Source of the DNA: Pyropia yezoensis
Taxonomy: Eukaryota; Rhodophyta; Bangiophyceae; Bangiales; Bangiaceae
Length of the DNA stretch: 64,000 nucleotides
NCBI GenBank assembly: GCA_009829735.1
Contig: CM020619.1
Coordinates: forward strand, 20,341,816 to 20,405,815
Reading direction: 5' to 3'
In this document: positions 31,044-41,242 of the stretch, in pieces
How the letters are laid out: every line of letters begins with the position of its first letter
How positions within the stretch are numbered: the stretch's first letter is position 1
Notes under the pieces: generated by a model
Told to the model about the DNA's origin: nothing
The model's database searches: none
Seen by the model: the letters and a program-made list of their open reading frames with translations, nothing else
Made by a program: the position numbers and the translations under genes

Positions 31044-32187
31044 TTACAGTAGGCATCGTCGCCTCATGTAAGGCATGAGAAATTGGCGAGGCATATTCGC
31101 CGCCTGTTCCCAGGTGGGTGAGTCGTATCCGACCCACATCACCTTGACGTACCAAGGTCCTGGTAGGTCCGGGTCGGTGTGTCCGACCACGCTCTCTACT
31201 TGGTATGGAATCCCATCCGGTCCCACTGGGTCATCTGACCGGTGGGTTGTAAGAGCTTCATGTAGCAACCCAGCCGGTACCGGCTGAGGCTGTTCCGGCT
31301 TCGGAGCAGGTGTCACATCATTGAGGTTGATGCGTTGTATCTACGTATCGGAGTGCAGGATGACAGAGTGATCATCCCTGTGTAAGATCTGGTACGGTCC
31401 CTTGACCGGTTGCATGAGCTTGTTCCCTCGGAACTTCTGGTGCCTGATGTAGACCCAGTCACCTGTTACCAGGGTTGCGTTGCGTCCCCGTAGACGGGCG
31501 CCAAAGTTCTTCTTGTATCGAAGTTGTGTACGGTCAAGGGCGCCCTTGAGCTTAGGTATCATCCACGATAGCTTGGCCAACCAAGCTAAGTGGATCCGTT
31601 CGGCCGGTCGGCACTTCGGGTTTTTCATACCGAGTGCACCTGCCCGGTGGCAGCGTCAGGTTACCGACGCCCATCGGCATGACCCAATCCAGTGGGGCAA
31701 TGCTGGTACTCCGGTGGGGCCTGGCATTGTATGCCAGTGTCAAGACGGACAGAAGCCTGTCCCACGTCTTCGTGTGCTCCGCCACATAGCATTGGAGCAT
31801 CTTCACGATGGTGCGGTTGAACCGCTCCACCTGCCCGTTGGATTGCGGGTGGTAGTCGGATGCCCGACGGGGTTCGATACCGAACATGCCCAGGACCTTA
31901 TTGCAGAATGCTGACGTAAGGTTTGCTCTGTTCTCGGAGAGGAGTTGTTTCATTACTCCGTAAGCACTGATCCAGTTGTCAACCACTGCGTTCATGATGG
32001 TGTGGGCCGTATCGTTCGGGATTGCTACTGCCCGTGACAGCTTAGTAAAGCGGTCCGACATGACCAGGATGTACCTGTTCCCTTCTTCCGTTACCAGAAG
32101 CGGCCCGAGTATGTCGATAGCGACTTGCTCGTTGGGCCCATCCGGGGGGAACAGTTTCATAGCGGATGCCCGCCTATGAATACTCAT
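31044..32187 (-). pseudogene. Element C integrase with C-terminal chromodomain
   Basis: In frame with RT after a TGA (32,214-32,212): AIDILGPLLVTEEGN (first Asp), LLSENRANLTSAF, then YHPQSNGQVERFNRTIVK with the catalytic Glu. The usual second Asp (SDNGP) reads SEN, an Asp-to-Glu change. A frameshift near 31,640 leads to the barrel (TLVTGDWVYIRHQKFRGNK). After a further break, 31,316-31,044 reads YQVESVVGHTDPD, YVKVMWVGYDSPTWEQ and FLMPYMRR. That is a canonical chromodomain with V..I..., +W.GY...TWE, as in chromoviruses, which may direct insertion to marked chromatin. Confidence 0.8.
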
Positions 32188-32211
32188 ACGATTCCGTGCA
32201 CACGGGTGGCA

Positions 32212-33846
32212 TCACCGCACCTGGTCGATTGCGTCGACGGCCATAGCTGGCCAGTAGAAGAACTTTCGCATTGCTGCGAACATGCGCGAACCCCCCGGGT
32301 GTCCGGCTGTGGGGTTCTCGTGTTCTCGTTTCATGACGGCTTGCCGTAAGGACCCGGGAACCACGACCTGATGTCGTCCATCGGCGGGTGCCCGCCGGTA
32401 TATGAGGCCGTCCTCATTTTCGGAGAATATGCCGGCCGTGCCGGCCAGGAGGTTGGCACGATGGCGTTTACAGTCGTCGTCATTGGCCTGTGCCTCGCGG
32501 AAGTCCGCGAGGGTCAATGGGCACGCAAGGTGTGCCATGATATGGTCAGCCATACCTTGGGTAGCATTTCCCACCATGCAAACTGGTACAACCGGGATGT
32601 CCTCGTCCACCTGTCGGAAGTCCCCGCTCAGTGTCTCGAGTCGCGTCAGCGCGTCCCCCAGATGATGGGTGGAGCCGGCCTTATATATGGTCCGGTAGTC
32701 GTGCTCGGCCATGTTCAGCCTCCACCGGGCTAGCCGACCGTGGCTGTCGGAATCCTTGTTACCAAGGTTGAGAAGCCATCGTAAAGGTTCGTGGTCGGAC
32801 CTTACGATGAGCCTGGAACCTTCCAGGTATGGCCGGAGCAGTTGCACTGCCCATATGACTCCGAGGCACTCGCGCTCGGTGGCACTGTAATTACGCTCAG
32901 CCGGGTTGAGTGTCCGGCTGAAGTACCCTACCGGATGTCGGTCCGGGATAGCATTATCGGCACCGATGATGGTCTCACCCTGTAACAGGGTGCATCCCAC
33001 TTGGGTATCGCAGGCATCACCGTCGATGACGAAGGTCCCGCTTCTATGCGGCAACGCAGGCACGGGTGGGGCTAGCAGAGCTTGCTTGAGCAGCTCGAAT
33101 GCCTCTCCCTCGCTCGGCGAGGGACGTTGGAGTACTTTTCGCAAAGCGCTGCTCGTCAGAACCGTTAACGGTTTGGCTATACGAGCGAAGTCCTTGACGA
33201 ACCGTCGGTATACGTTGCACATCCCGAAAAAGCTTTTCAGCTGTGTCTGGGTGGTTGGGTATTGCGCATCCCGGAGGGCTTGGGTATTCGCTTCGAGCAC
33301 TCCCAGTTTACCTGGTGTGATCTGGTGACCCAGATACTCGACGGTCTGCTGAAAGAAGGCGCACTTCTTGAGGCGCAGGGTTACCCCGGCGTTCCGCAAG
33401 AGGGTGAGTACCTCGTCGACATGTTGCACATGGTCATCCATGTTACGCGAGAAGACGATGACGTCGTCCAAGTACACCAGGCAGTTACGCCACTTGACTC
33501 CCGACAGTATAATGTCGATGGCCCGCTGGAATGTGGCGGGGGCGTTGGACAACCCGAAGGGCATCCTTATGAACTCGTACACGCCACTGTGACAGACGAA
33601 CGCCGTCTTGGGGATATCCTCTTCCGCAACTGGGATCTGCCAGTACCCGGCATTGCAGTCGATAGTGGTAAACACTGTGGCCGCCCCCAGCGATTCGATG
33701 CACTCGTCCATCCTTGGCAAAGGGTATGACTCTTTCTTGGTAACCAAGTTGAGGCGTCCATAATCGATGCAGAATCGAGGGGTTTGATCCTTTTTCGGTA
33801 CGATAACGACTGGGGCGCCCCACTCCGACATCGAAGGTCGGATCAC
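32212..33846 (-). pseudogene. Element C reverse transcriptase, RNase H and integrase start
   Basis: 544 codons without a stop: SEWGAPVVIVPKKDQTPRF, FTTIDCNAGYWQIPVAEED, MPFGLSNAPATFQRAID, active site CLVYLDDVIVFSRNMDDH (YLDD intact), thumb VEYLGHQITPGK, RNase H GTFVIDGDACDTQVGC, HPVGYFSRTLNPAERNYS, LIVRSDHEPLRWLLN, LGDALTRLET, and the integrase zinc region EHENPTAGHPGGSRMF. It is framed by TAA (33,855-33,853) upstream and TGA (32,214-32,212) downstream in the same frame. RT and RNase H motifs look functional; only the nonsense codons break the polyprotein. Confidence 0.85.
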
Positions 33847-33852
33847 CTTAGC

Positions 33853-35136
33853 TTAGCTCATCCTCTTCACTTCTCCTTCAACGATCTTTCCTTGAATAGG
33901 TCCCGCGCGATGCGGTTGCGACCGCGCTGGTCGAGCACCTGGTACCAGGTCTATACGGTGTTGGGTTGCCCCAATGGTACCAAGCGCCCCGCCGGTCCAC
34001 ATGACGTCATGCTTTCTTAGCATCCGTCGTACCCCTTCAGCTACCGAAGGGGGAAGGTGGTCGAGGTCAGCCTCGGCCAGTGCCTTCAAGGCTTCTTGGT
34101 CCTTTGGCGGCATGTCCGCCGGAGCTGTCGATGGGCTAGGCTTCCCGTCATCGGGTTGCTGCCGCTTGGTGGCCTCGGCGACCGCCAGTACCTCAAGTGG
34201 TTCCACTTGACCTTCCTTGTCGGGGGTAAGGATATCCCCTTTGTAGAGCTCGGCAATCCCGAGGATAGTTCCCTTCGGGAGGGTGACTGCCTTACGGCGA
34301 TAGCTCGCCACCACGAGCAGTGATGACCCCCCCGCTGGGAGGTCTACGATACCGTTAGCCATGGTCAACCCATGGCGCTTGTAGGTTCGTAGGTTGGACT
34401 GAACTCTGCAGATGCCTGCGAGGTCACAGTTAACCGGGAGGACGGTCTCCGATAACGGCTCAAAGCGAGTCCGCTTGGCCAGCCGGAGTATCTTCGGTTC
34501 TACACTGGCGTATACCTCAGCCACGTTAACGTGGCTCCCGTGTAGCGTCAGGTCCCTGACGATAGCTGTCTGTCCTCTCTTCGTCCCGTCGGCCTCTTGC
34601 AGCTCCACGGTCCTCCGGCCCGGCCGGATTGCATCCACGTGAACGTTGATGAAGGTGCACCCCAGTATGCAGGGCACAGATAGAGTCTCACACACCAGGA
34701 AGTCAACTTTCGCAGTGGGCTCCCCGATGGTGACCCGCAGCGACATCGCTGCGGTCATACAAATGAGACGACCATTCGCATCCTTGATCGTGGGTCCCCG
34801 AGCAACTCTGACTCGCGGGAGCCACTTGTCCGGGAGGGTATCCTTCCGGATCAGGTTAGTTCCAGCCCCTGTATCCAGTACAGGGTAATACGATCGGGTC
34901 GACTAGGGTTCAACCCCCAGTGTGGCTGATACCTTGAAGTTCTCCAAGGTGAACAGTACGTGGCCTACACCGATATCCGGAGTAGCTCGGGCATCCTGAA
35001 CAGGGCCCTTTTCTGGTTGCATGTGACGGGGCTTCCCGTCCTCTCCTCCCAACCTTGGTGGTTGTGCATCAATCCCCTGACGCCGTGTCGTCGGGGCCGG
35101 AAGGTGTACCCGGGGGTTAATGCGGCGTCGGCTCAA
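33853..35136 (-). pseudogene. Element C pol start with protease (DTGA intact)
   Basis: One frame runs from 35,136 with a TAG at 34,905-34,903. About 10 codons later it reads the retropepsin active site VLDTGAGTNLIRKDTLP, followed by a flap region and LSVPCILGCTFINVHVDAI, the LG..F block. After this come a linker and TIGATQHRIDLVPGARPA before RT. A TAA ends it at 33,853; RT continues in the same frame 4 bases later. Catalytic Asp is present, so inactivation is by nonsense codons only. Confidence 0.75.
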
Positions 35137-35219
35137 CCGCGCTCTCCGTGGGGCCTTCCCCGCGGCAGTCCGGGGTGGCTTGCTAGGGTGACCCCAGCGA
35201 CCCCGTGTCGCCCTTCCTC

Positions 35220-37406
35220 TTACTCGTTTCCTGTGCTCGGCCTGGTACTATCTTCCGGGATGTCCGGGTGAGGAGGTGCCTCCTCGACTGCCAGCACTTT
35301 TCCTGGAGCTTGCTGCCTGCCCGGTGCCGGGCCTCTGGCGGGATACCCACCAAAGGATGCCTTGCGTTGCGCCGCTGCCCGTCGAGACTCCTCCGGGATG
35401 AGCGGGCATACGGACACCCAGTGTTGGGGGTCTCCGCTCAACATACATCCGGACGTGCCAGCCGTCCAGGGCGTCCGCGTCGGGTTGGCTCCATAGGCCA
35501 GGTTGCCTGCCTCGGGTGCCCGAGTGCCCGCCCCTTGATAGGCCTTGCGTCCCGGTGCCAGCCGAAACATGGACTCCTCCAACCGGTTGGCTCTACCAGC
35601 GATGTGCGGTGGTGCCTCCGTACGTACTGCCCATGTCGGCAGGGGCTGGTGGGGGTTGCCCGCAACCGGGGCATACCCCGTAGTCCGCACATACGGGACG
35701 CGCCGGTCCGCTCCCTCGTTAACCTGGAACTGGGTCCCAGCCGGGGCGATGTACGCTACCGTACCATGCTCATCAATCACCGGCGTCGCCGGTAGCAACA
35801 GGTGGCCCTGTTGGTCGACTAGAGGTTCATCTTTATCCGTAGGGATATCTTCGGTCGCCACCAGTACTGGTGCGACCATACGTTCCACCTTCTCTTGCCT
35901 CGGTACCGGGGTAAGACTGGGCTTGCCTCCCTCACCCTTGGGTTTCGGGGCCAAGGCGCATTCCGGGTGTAGCATCCGGTAGGCGTCCCCTAGGGACTTG
36001 CACATATGCATCAGTCGACCGAAGTTCGTCCGAGCCGTATTGGCTTCGCGTGCGGATATCCGCACATAGTTGGGTACTTCTGCGAACAGGATGGCCCGTA
36101 GTTCCCCTTCACCGAGTAACTTCCCCAGCTCGTAGTCGAGCTCTTGGATCCGGCGTCCAAACATCTCTTCATCCTCCCAGGACTGGGCGGTGGCAGTGCG
36201 AAGGGCCCGATAGTGGTCTTCGCACTTGCCCTCACTGACGTAGCTGCTAAGCAGCTCCTTCAATATCCCACGGTAATCCATGGGGGTGGCTGCGACCCTC
36301 ATTCCCGGCATCGGAGATGCCTGACGGAGGATGCCTCGGACCCGTTCGTCAACAAAGAACGGGAGGATCTCCAGCGCCTGCCCCTCGTTGACGAGTGCGT
36401 TGTCTGCGGCTGCCTTGAAGCTAGTCAAGAAGCCAATGACTGCCAACGGGCGTCCGTTAGGGCTCCCGAACATAGGGACTCCCTTCATAAGGGTCTGCAT
36501 AGAGCGGATCGCTCGGTGCGAGGTCGTGCGCATCGATTCCGATACGGTAGTGGATCGGTCCTCCAAACGATAACGTTCCGGAGTCAGTACCGACCTGAGG
36601 ACTTCGTTGACAATCTCCGTGTCCGCGTCCTGGATATCCAGTCGCTTGGGCAGTTGATGAGTAAACTCAACGGACTCCATCCGCTTCAGTAAGCTCGCAG
36701 TAACCTGCGCTGTCATCGCTTGAACCAGTGACGCTGGAATTTCCGGCGTCAGTGCCTCGGGTACCCGAGTTACTTGGCTTCCGTCGTCGAGGGGGTGCTG
36801 CAATCCGGTACCGCCTCCCCCCATCGCCGACTCTGTTCCGGCGTAAGTATCCGTCGGACCATGTCCGCAGAGCCCGCTCTGGGTGCTCCGAGCTTAGCGC
36901 TCCGTATGGCTACGTTCCAACTCAGCCGACGAGTCGGATCCATAACCCGCCGTGTCCGGGGGTTGTCCAAGAGTAGCAACATCGGGTTTGACCCTGGTGG
37001 ACTCCGAAAGTAGTCCGGCCGGTTCGAACCGTACCGGTGTGGGAGGGACCCGACGGGGTACCGTCGTATGGCGTGCTGACATCAGCACAGCCACTGCGTC
37101 CTCCGTAAGCTCTTGACGGGCGTCGAGCCCGGTGAACGGGGCCTCGATGCGAGCCAATGATGCCATCAGGGAGTCCCCTGGTGAAGGTGGCGGCGGCGTG
37201 AGGTCGGCAGAGGACAGTTGCGGCGGTCCGCCGCCCCCGGCCGTCCGTGCCGTACCAAACGTCAATCCGGCACCGGAGAGCATCGGCGTCTCAATGTTGT
37301 CGATCGGGTTACCGATCCCGGCTCCCGGGATCAGCTCCGGGGTCGGCGTCGACGCCGATCCGTCATCTTGAACGTTCCCCGTCTCTTGGGTAGACATAGT
37401 CACCAT
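35220..37406 (-). pseudogene. Element C gag, one stop and an altered knuckle
   Basis: 728 codons in one frame with a single TAA (36,896-36,894). The N-terminus is Pro/Gly/Thr-rich (MVTMSTQETGNVQDDGSAS); the middle is capsid-like (PLAVIGFLTSFKAAADNALV, LEILPFFVDERVRGIL, YRGILKELLSSYVSE). Near the C-terminus CMLSGDPQHWVSVC matches CX2CX4HX4C except that the second Cys is Ser. The first ATG at 37,406 follows the primer-binding site by about 200 bases, typical for gag. Confidence 0.75.
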
Positions 37407-37603
37407 CAGTCAACCGACGTAACAATCACCACGAATAAGAGAGCGAGGGGGTAGTTGGGGGAGGGTAGCAGTAGATCGAAGTCAAACGCAACCACTCAAC
37501 ACAATCAAACAGATCGCAGCACCACGAGTACAAGAAGCGGACTGGATCCCTATCCGTGTGCCAGGGCCGAAGACGGCGTCACCACCAGGGTGGCGAAAAC
37601 CCG

Positions 37604-37621
37604 TCCCCTGCTGCTCCACCA
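37604..37621 (-). promoter_or_regulatory. Primer-binding site of element C
   Basis: TGGTGGAGCAGCAGGGGA lies one base inside the 5' LTR, identical to those of A and B2. Confidence 0.75.
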
Positions 37622-37622
37622 A

Positions 37623-37985
37623 TGTAGCACAATAAGTATCCGCTGCACGTCCACTCTCAGGGAACACTCACCAGGCGGGATCGGCACCAACGTCACCGGG
37701 GGGCCAAGGTTGCTGTCCTTGGAGTGCAAGCCACGGGACGAAGATGGGAGCCCAAATCGGAGGGGTTTGTTGTTCTACCATGGCCGGCGGTGGATTCGCC
37801 GCCGGCCCCCTCGTTATCAACCCTCGGAGACACTACTAAGTACCCTCCACCCCAAGATGCAAGTCTCTCTGGTCATACGTAACTTATAGATACCGTGACC
37901 AGTACGGACTCCCAAATTGAAAGTAAAGGGTTAGACGTAGCCCCCCTAATATTAGGGCTACAATACGGCCAACCATATTGCTACA
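37623..37985 (-). repeat. 5' LTR of element C
   Basis: 363 bp, near-identical to 27,265-27,627. CACAC follows at 37,986-37,990. Confidence 0.93.
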
Positions 37986-38519
37986 CACACCAGCTAGTTC
38001 AACGTGGATCCCCTTGGCGCGCCCGGTGTACGCCATGATTCCCTCGTCCGGCGCCTCACGCAGCGCGGCCATCTCCCGCTGTAGCCCCACCTCACGGGCC
38101 ATGGAAGAGGCGTGAAAGGCGACCTGAAACTTTTTCCATGCCTCCTTGGCCGTGGCACAGCCGTCCAGTTTGTTGAGGTGCGCCGGAAGGATCCTCAGCT
38201 TGATGCGCCTCAGCGCCCTGCGGTCAATCCTCTTCCAGAGGGCAAAATCCGCTTCATCCTTGGGATTCGGGGGCAATGGGCCCTCAATGGTTTCCCACAG
38301 TTCGACTGTCTCCAGGTAGGCCTGGAACTGCACTGCTCACGTCGTGTAGTCCGTATCGAGCTTCCTCGGCATCAGCCCCGCGGACCCCCCCAGCTCCGCC
38401 ATCTTCCCTCAGCGACGAGGGTACTGTGGGGAAAGGGTAGGCCCGCAGAGAAAGCGAGACTACACAAATGATGCGTGGTATCGCTACCGCAGGAACTGGG
38501 CCCATTACCTGTTAAAAAT

Positions 38520-39780
38520 CGGGTGTGAAACGCGTTGCCTTCTTTTCCTCCCGCTAGTGGCGCTGCGCGCTACTGCCCCTCATAAAGCCCACGCCTGCGT
38601 ATGCTCGGGTGGCTTGTGCTCTCACCGGTCCCGGCTCCGCGCGTCCCATCAGTGTAGGCGCGCGTCAGTCCCCCTGTGGGCCCCCGTATGGGGGTCACCG
38701 CTCCTCGCCTGCCCACTCCTCTTGGGCGGCCCAGCGGCACTCTCTTGTTCGATCATTCCCCTCCTCTCTCGTGATCCATTTGGTCCCCAACCACCATGGA
38801 CTTGGCCAGCCACCGCGTCACCGCGGGGTAACTCCACCATGTATCCAGACCCTCACTCATGATCCCTGTCCAGGGGCATGTTCGCCGGTCGACACACTTT
38901 GCCAGCTGCCAGTCACCCTCAGGCACGCCGTCAAAAGACCCTCTCTGCAGCCGCCGTTTTGGCAAAGGTGGTGCTCGCCCTTACACCTGGATGACCCAGC
39001 AAAGCTCTCTCCACAGCCACACATGGGGGTCCAGCCGGTCGCACAGTCGCACTCGGGCAGCGTGGCTCCCGCCCGCACATCACGCAGCCGGCTGACGCCG
39101 CGTCGCGGGAGCCCTGCCGCTGCACTGGGCCCACGGAGGACCCATCGGCCTGGCGCCGCCACGACACAGGCACAGGAGGAGCCGCGACCCAGCCACTGGC
39201 GCGGCAGGAAAGCTGCTGGACACTCCGAGCGAGGAAGCCTCAGGGCCCCCACGACCCTTCTGTGGCACCATGCCGCTTTGGTACGTGCCAGGCCAGCGAG
39301 ACAGCCCCGAGGGGTGCATAAAAAATGCTTTCAGGAATAAATTGCGAACGTATCTGTCGTAGATACTCATGAGAGATAGTGGAGTAAGGTACTCACTCAT
39401 CGAGCCGAGTATCCAGTCAGCTTGGACGCGGGTAGCCAGATACTCATGGAAATATACTCGGGTACGACCCATGGCCCAAATACTCTTGAAGAGCCCTGCT
39501 TGGGACAGTCTTTTGTAGCATCTCCCGCACATCCGTTTTACATATGTGCACCAGGAGTGCATGCTTGCAACCATCCCAGTCCAGGTTGTCACACCCCCTG
39601 CTCAATCTTCCTCCCGAGGGGATTTGTCACACCCCCCTCTCACAAACCCTGCAGAGGGGGTTGCCACACCCCTCTCCGTCACGCATAGTTAAGCCGGCTC
39701 TTCTGGCTTTTTGCATTACATCTCGCCTTTGAAAAGTCTACTTGCAACGTGCAAAACTATCAGTGGTCGAGGGATACGAC
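38520..39780. other. Non-coding stretch, possible copia LTR then unique sequence
   Basis: From 38,511 the + strand starts TGTTAAAAATCGGG, which would be the LTR end of the copia element on the - strand, but no second copy is in the window. Open frames here are low-complexity and overlap on both strands. Bases 39,350-39,500 repeat words like atactc/gtactc, and 39,585-39,670 hold three imperfect copies of tgtcacaccccc. No gene is supported. Confidence 0.35.
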
Positions 39781-40406
39781 CAGGGCTGTTCAAGGGTAGC
39801 AGATTTCGCCATGTGTATCGTATCGGAGGAGGGTCTCACGTCACGGAGTGTGTGAAGCTGACGGTGGACCGTGGCTGAGCCAAGTGTATGAAGCGGGGAG
39901 GAAAACACCAGCGTATTGCCCAAGGGTATATGCCCTTGTGCCAGATTAGGCGTACGTATGACTAAGCACGGACCATCCGAGTGTATTGATACCCTGAAGG
40001 ACGACTGACTTCATCAAAGAAGACGGGAGTATCGTGAAAAAACCACAGTGGAACGCATCGAGCCAGCCGTTTCCGATGAGCAGTGCGCAATCTGATGCCC
40101 ACAGTCAATCAGAAGCCTTGCAACATGAGAAACAGCGGCATATCTTTGTACTCCTCTGGGTCGTAACAGTACAATGTTGGGGTAACTACGCAAGTTAATG
40201 TGGTCAGTGGGGACATTGATATTTTATTGTGTACTTTCTTAATACCCTTGGGAATCTGGGGAAGTGTATCACAGGCACTCAGGGATACCCACTTCTCACC
40301 AAAGAGTGTATATGCCCTCTGAACGGAATTCCGCAATGTGTATCGTGTATGTCCTTGATTTGATACATGCGTAGTACCCTTGGCCAGATACCCTTGAACC
40401 GCCCTG
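39781..40406. mobile_element. Non-autonomous hAT-type element (MITE, 626 bp)
   Basis: The left end CAGGGCTGTTCAAGGGTA and the right end TACCCTTGAACCGCCCTG are inverted repeats with one mismatch. The 8 bases gatacgac flank both sides (39,773-39,780 and 40,407-40,414), a perfect 8-bp duplication. CAG-type termini plus 8-bp duplications are the signature of hAT elements. It has no transposase. Internal open frames are short and unrecognised. Confidence 0.88.
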
Positions 40407-40414
40407 GATACGAC

Positions 40415-41242
40415 CGCCTCGCACAGAGACCGCGAACGACGAAATTGGGACGCGTCCCAATTTCCGTGTCCGTCCCCGATGCGAAAGCTGGCGCGTCCCA
40501 AATTCGGCCTCTATGGCCTTCTGCAGAGGGGTGAATCAGGATCGAGGACGAGTGTTGATAGGCCGGATCACGGTTTGCCCGCGCGCACGCTCCGGGATCC
40601 GTCGCGAACAGGCGGTCCTGGGCGCTGGTACAGCAGCGCTGTTGCACCGGTGCAGTCGCTGTGCCGTCTTGCTGAGGACATCTCAACATGGCGGAGGACA
40701 ATAAAGGAAGGAAGTACGTGCTTCCACACTGGCAGTTCAGGCATGGAGGGGATATGCACGGTGGAGGGGTGGTCGAACGCGGCATTAAACCACGCTGACC
40801 GCTTCCCCCTGCTCCTGGCAGCCTCGCGTAAAGCGGATGGCACTCATGGACGTAGAGGAGCACGAGGTGGAACTATCCCAGCCGTACCCTGCCGCTGGCG
40901 TCGCAGCAAGCACGTGTGACGCGCCGTGCGATGCGCGGACGAGCGCGACGCAGAGCAGCCCGCGGTCGCAGACGGTGCACAGGATGAAAGGGAGACCCCT
41001 TGATCAAAAAGTAGCCCATACTTTTGACAGGAAGTTGACACCCTCCCCCCCCCGGGGGGCTTACCAGCAGGGTTGAGCGGGTCAATGTTCGGTTCAGTAT
41101 TCGGGGGCAAAATTATGCCCAAACATTCCGAACTTCGGGAAGCTTCGGGTCGAACAGACATGGGAGTGGCAAGTCTCATTACTTAAAAGTCCAGATTGGG
41201 CCAAAGTCGTCCCAAACTACAACTACATTTGTGCATGCTGTC
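40415..41242. other. Intergenic DNA between the MITE and hAT transposase
   Basis: No supported gene; short overlapping frames only. Near 41,083 caatgttcggttcag resembles, in inverted form, a word near 43,700 (taatgttcgacccgaac), which may mark weak terminal repeats of the hAT element, but no 8-bp duplication was found. Confidence 0.3.

Larger units (their letters stand above)
27265..37985 (-). mobile_element. Ty3/gypsy chromovirus C, complete with LTRs and duplication
   Basis: 363-bp LTRs (27,265-27,627 and 37,623-37,985) have termini TGTAGCA and TGCTACA. CACAC precedes the left LTR (27,260-27,264) and follows the right LTR (37,986-37,990). The - strand order is LTR, primer-binding site, gag, protease, RT, RNase H, integrase, chromodomain, antisense gene, purine tract (AAGGGGGGGATA), LTR. 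The LTRs are nearly identical (few differences by eye), so it is probably the youngest large insertion here, though gag and pol carry stops. Confidence 0.93.
26615..38402 (-). pseudogene. Ty1/copia gag and protease, split by element C
   Basis: ATG at 38,402 opens MAELGGSAGLMPRKLD. A TGA at 38,339-38,337 probably replaces a Trp. The frame continues with the copia Gag (UBN2-type) features FQAYLETVELWETIEGPLP, AWKKFQVAFHASS and EVGLQREMAALRE up to 37,986. Removing element C and one copy of CACAC restores the frame at 27,264: SEEQIGNRHAIIQMLGGI, ITNQRVPPTW. A CX2CX4HX4C knuckle follows (C-stop-NCGMRGHYSNEC, TGA at 26,974-26,972), and near 26,725 the protease motif VVDSGGTRHTTKD with a downstream TTADGR. 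Protease is cut by B2. Two stops plus two insertions inactivate it. Confidence 0.8.
26615..38519 (-). mobile_element. Ty1/copia element, gag-protease part, invaded by element C
   Basis: On the - strand: a possible LTR end (TTTTTAACA, about 38,519-38,511), GGTAATGGGCCCAG (candidate primer-binding site), gag from 38,402, zinc knuckle and protease, cut at 26,615 by gypsy B2. Element C lies inside gag. The distal part may be the integrase fragment at 6962-6443. No LTR pair was found, so the borders are open. Confidence 0.65.

Noticed and set aside
6443..38402. One copia element simply interrupted by B
   Set aside because: The protease-to-integrase middle is missing between the two pieces and no target duplication matches, so a single clean insertion is not supported.
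39350..39520. Telomere-like or satellite repeat
   Set aside because: Only irregular atactc/gtactc words without a fixed period.
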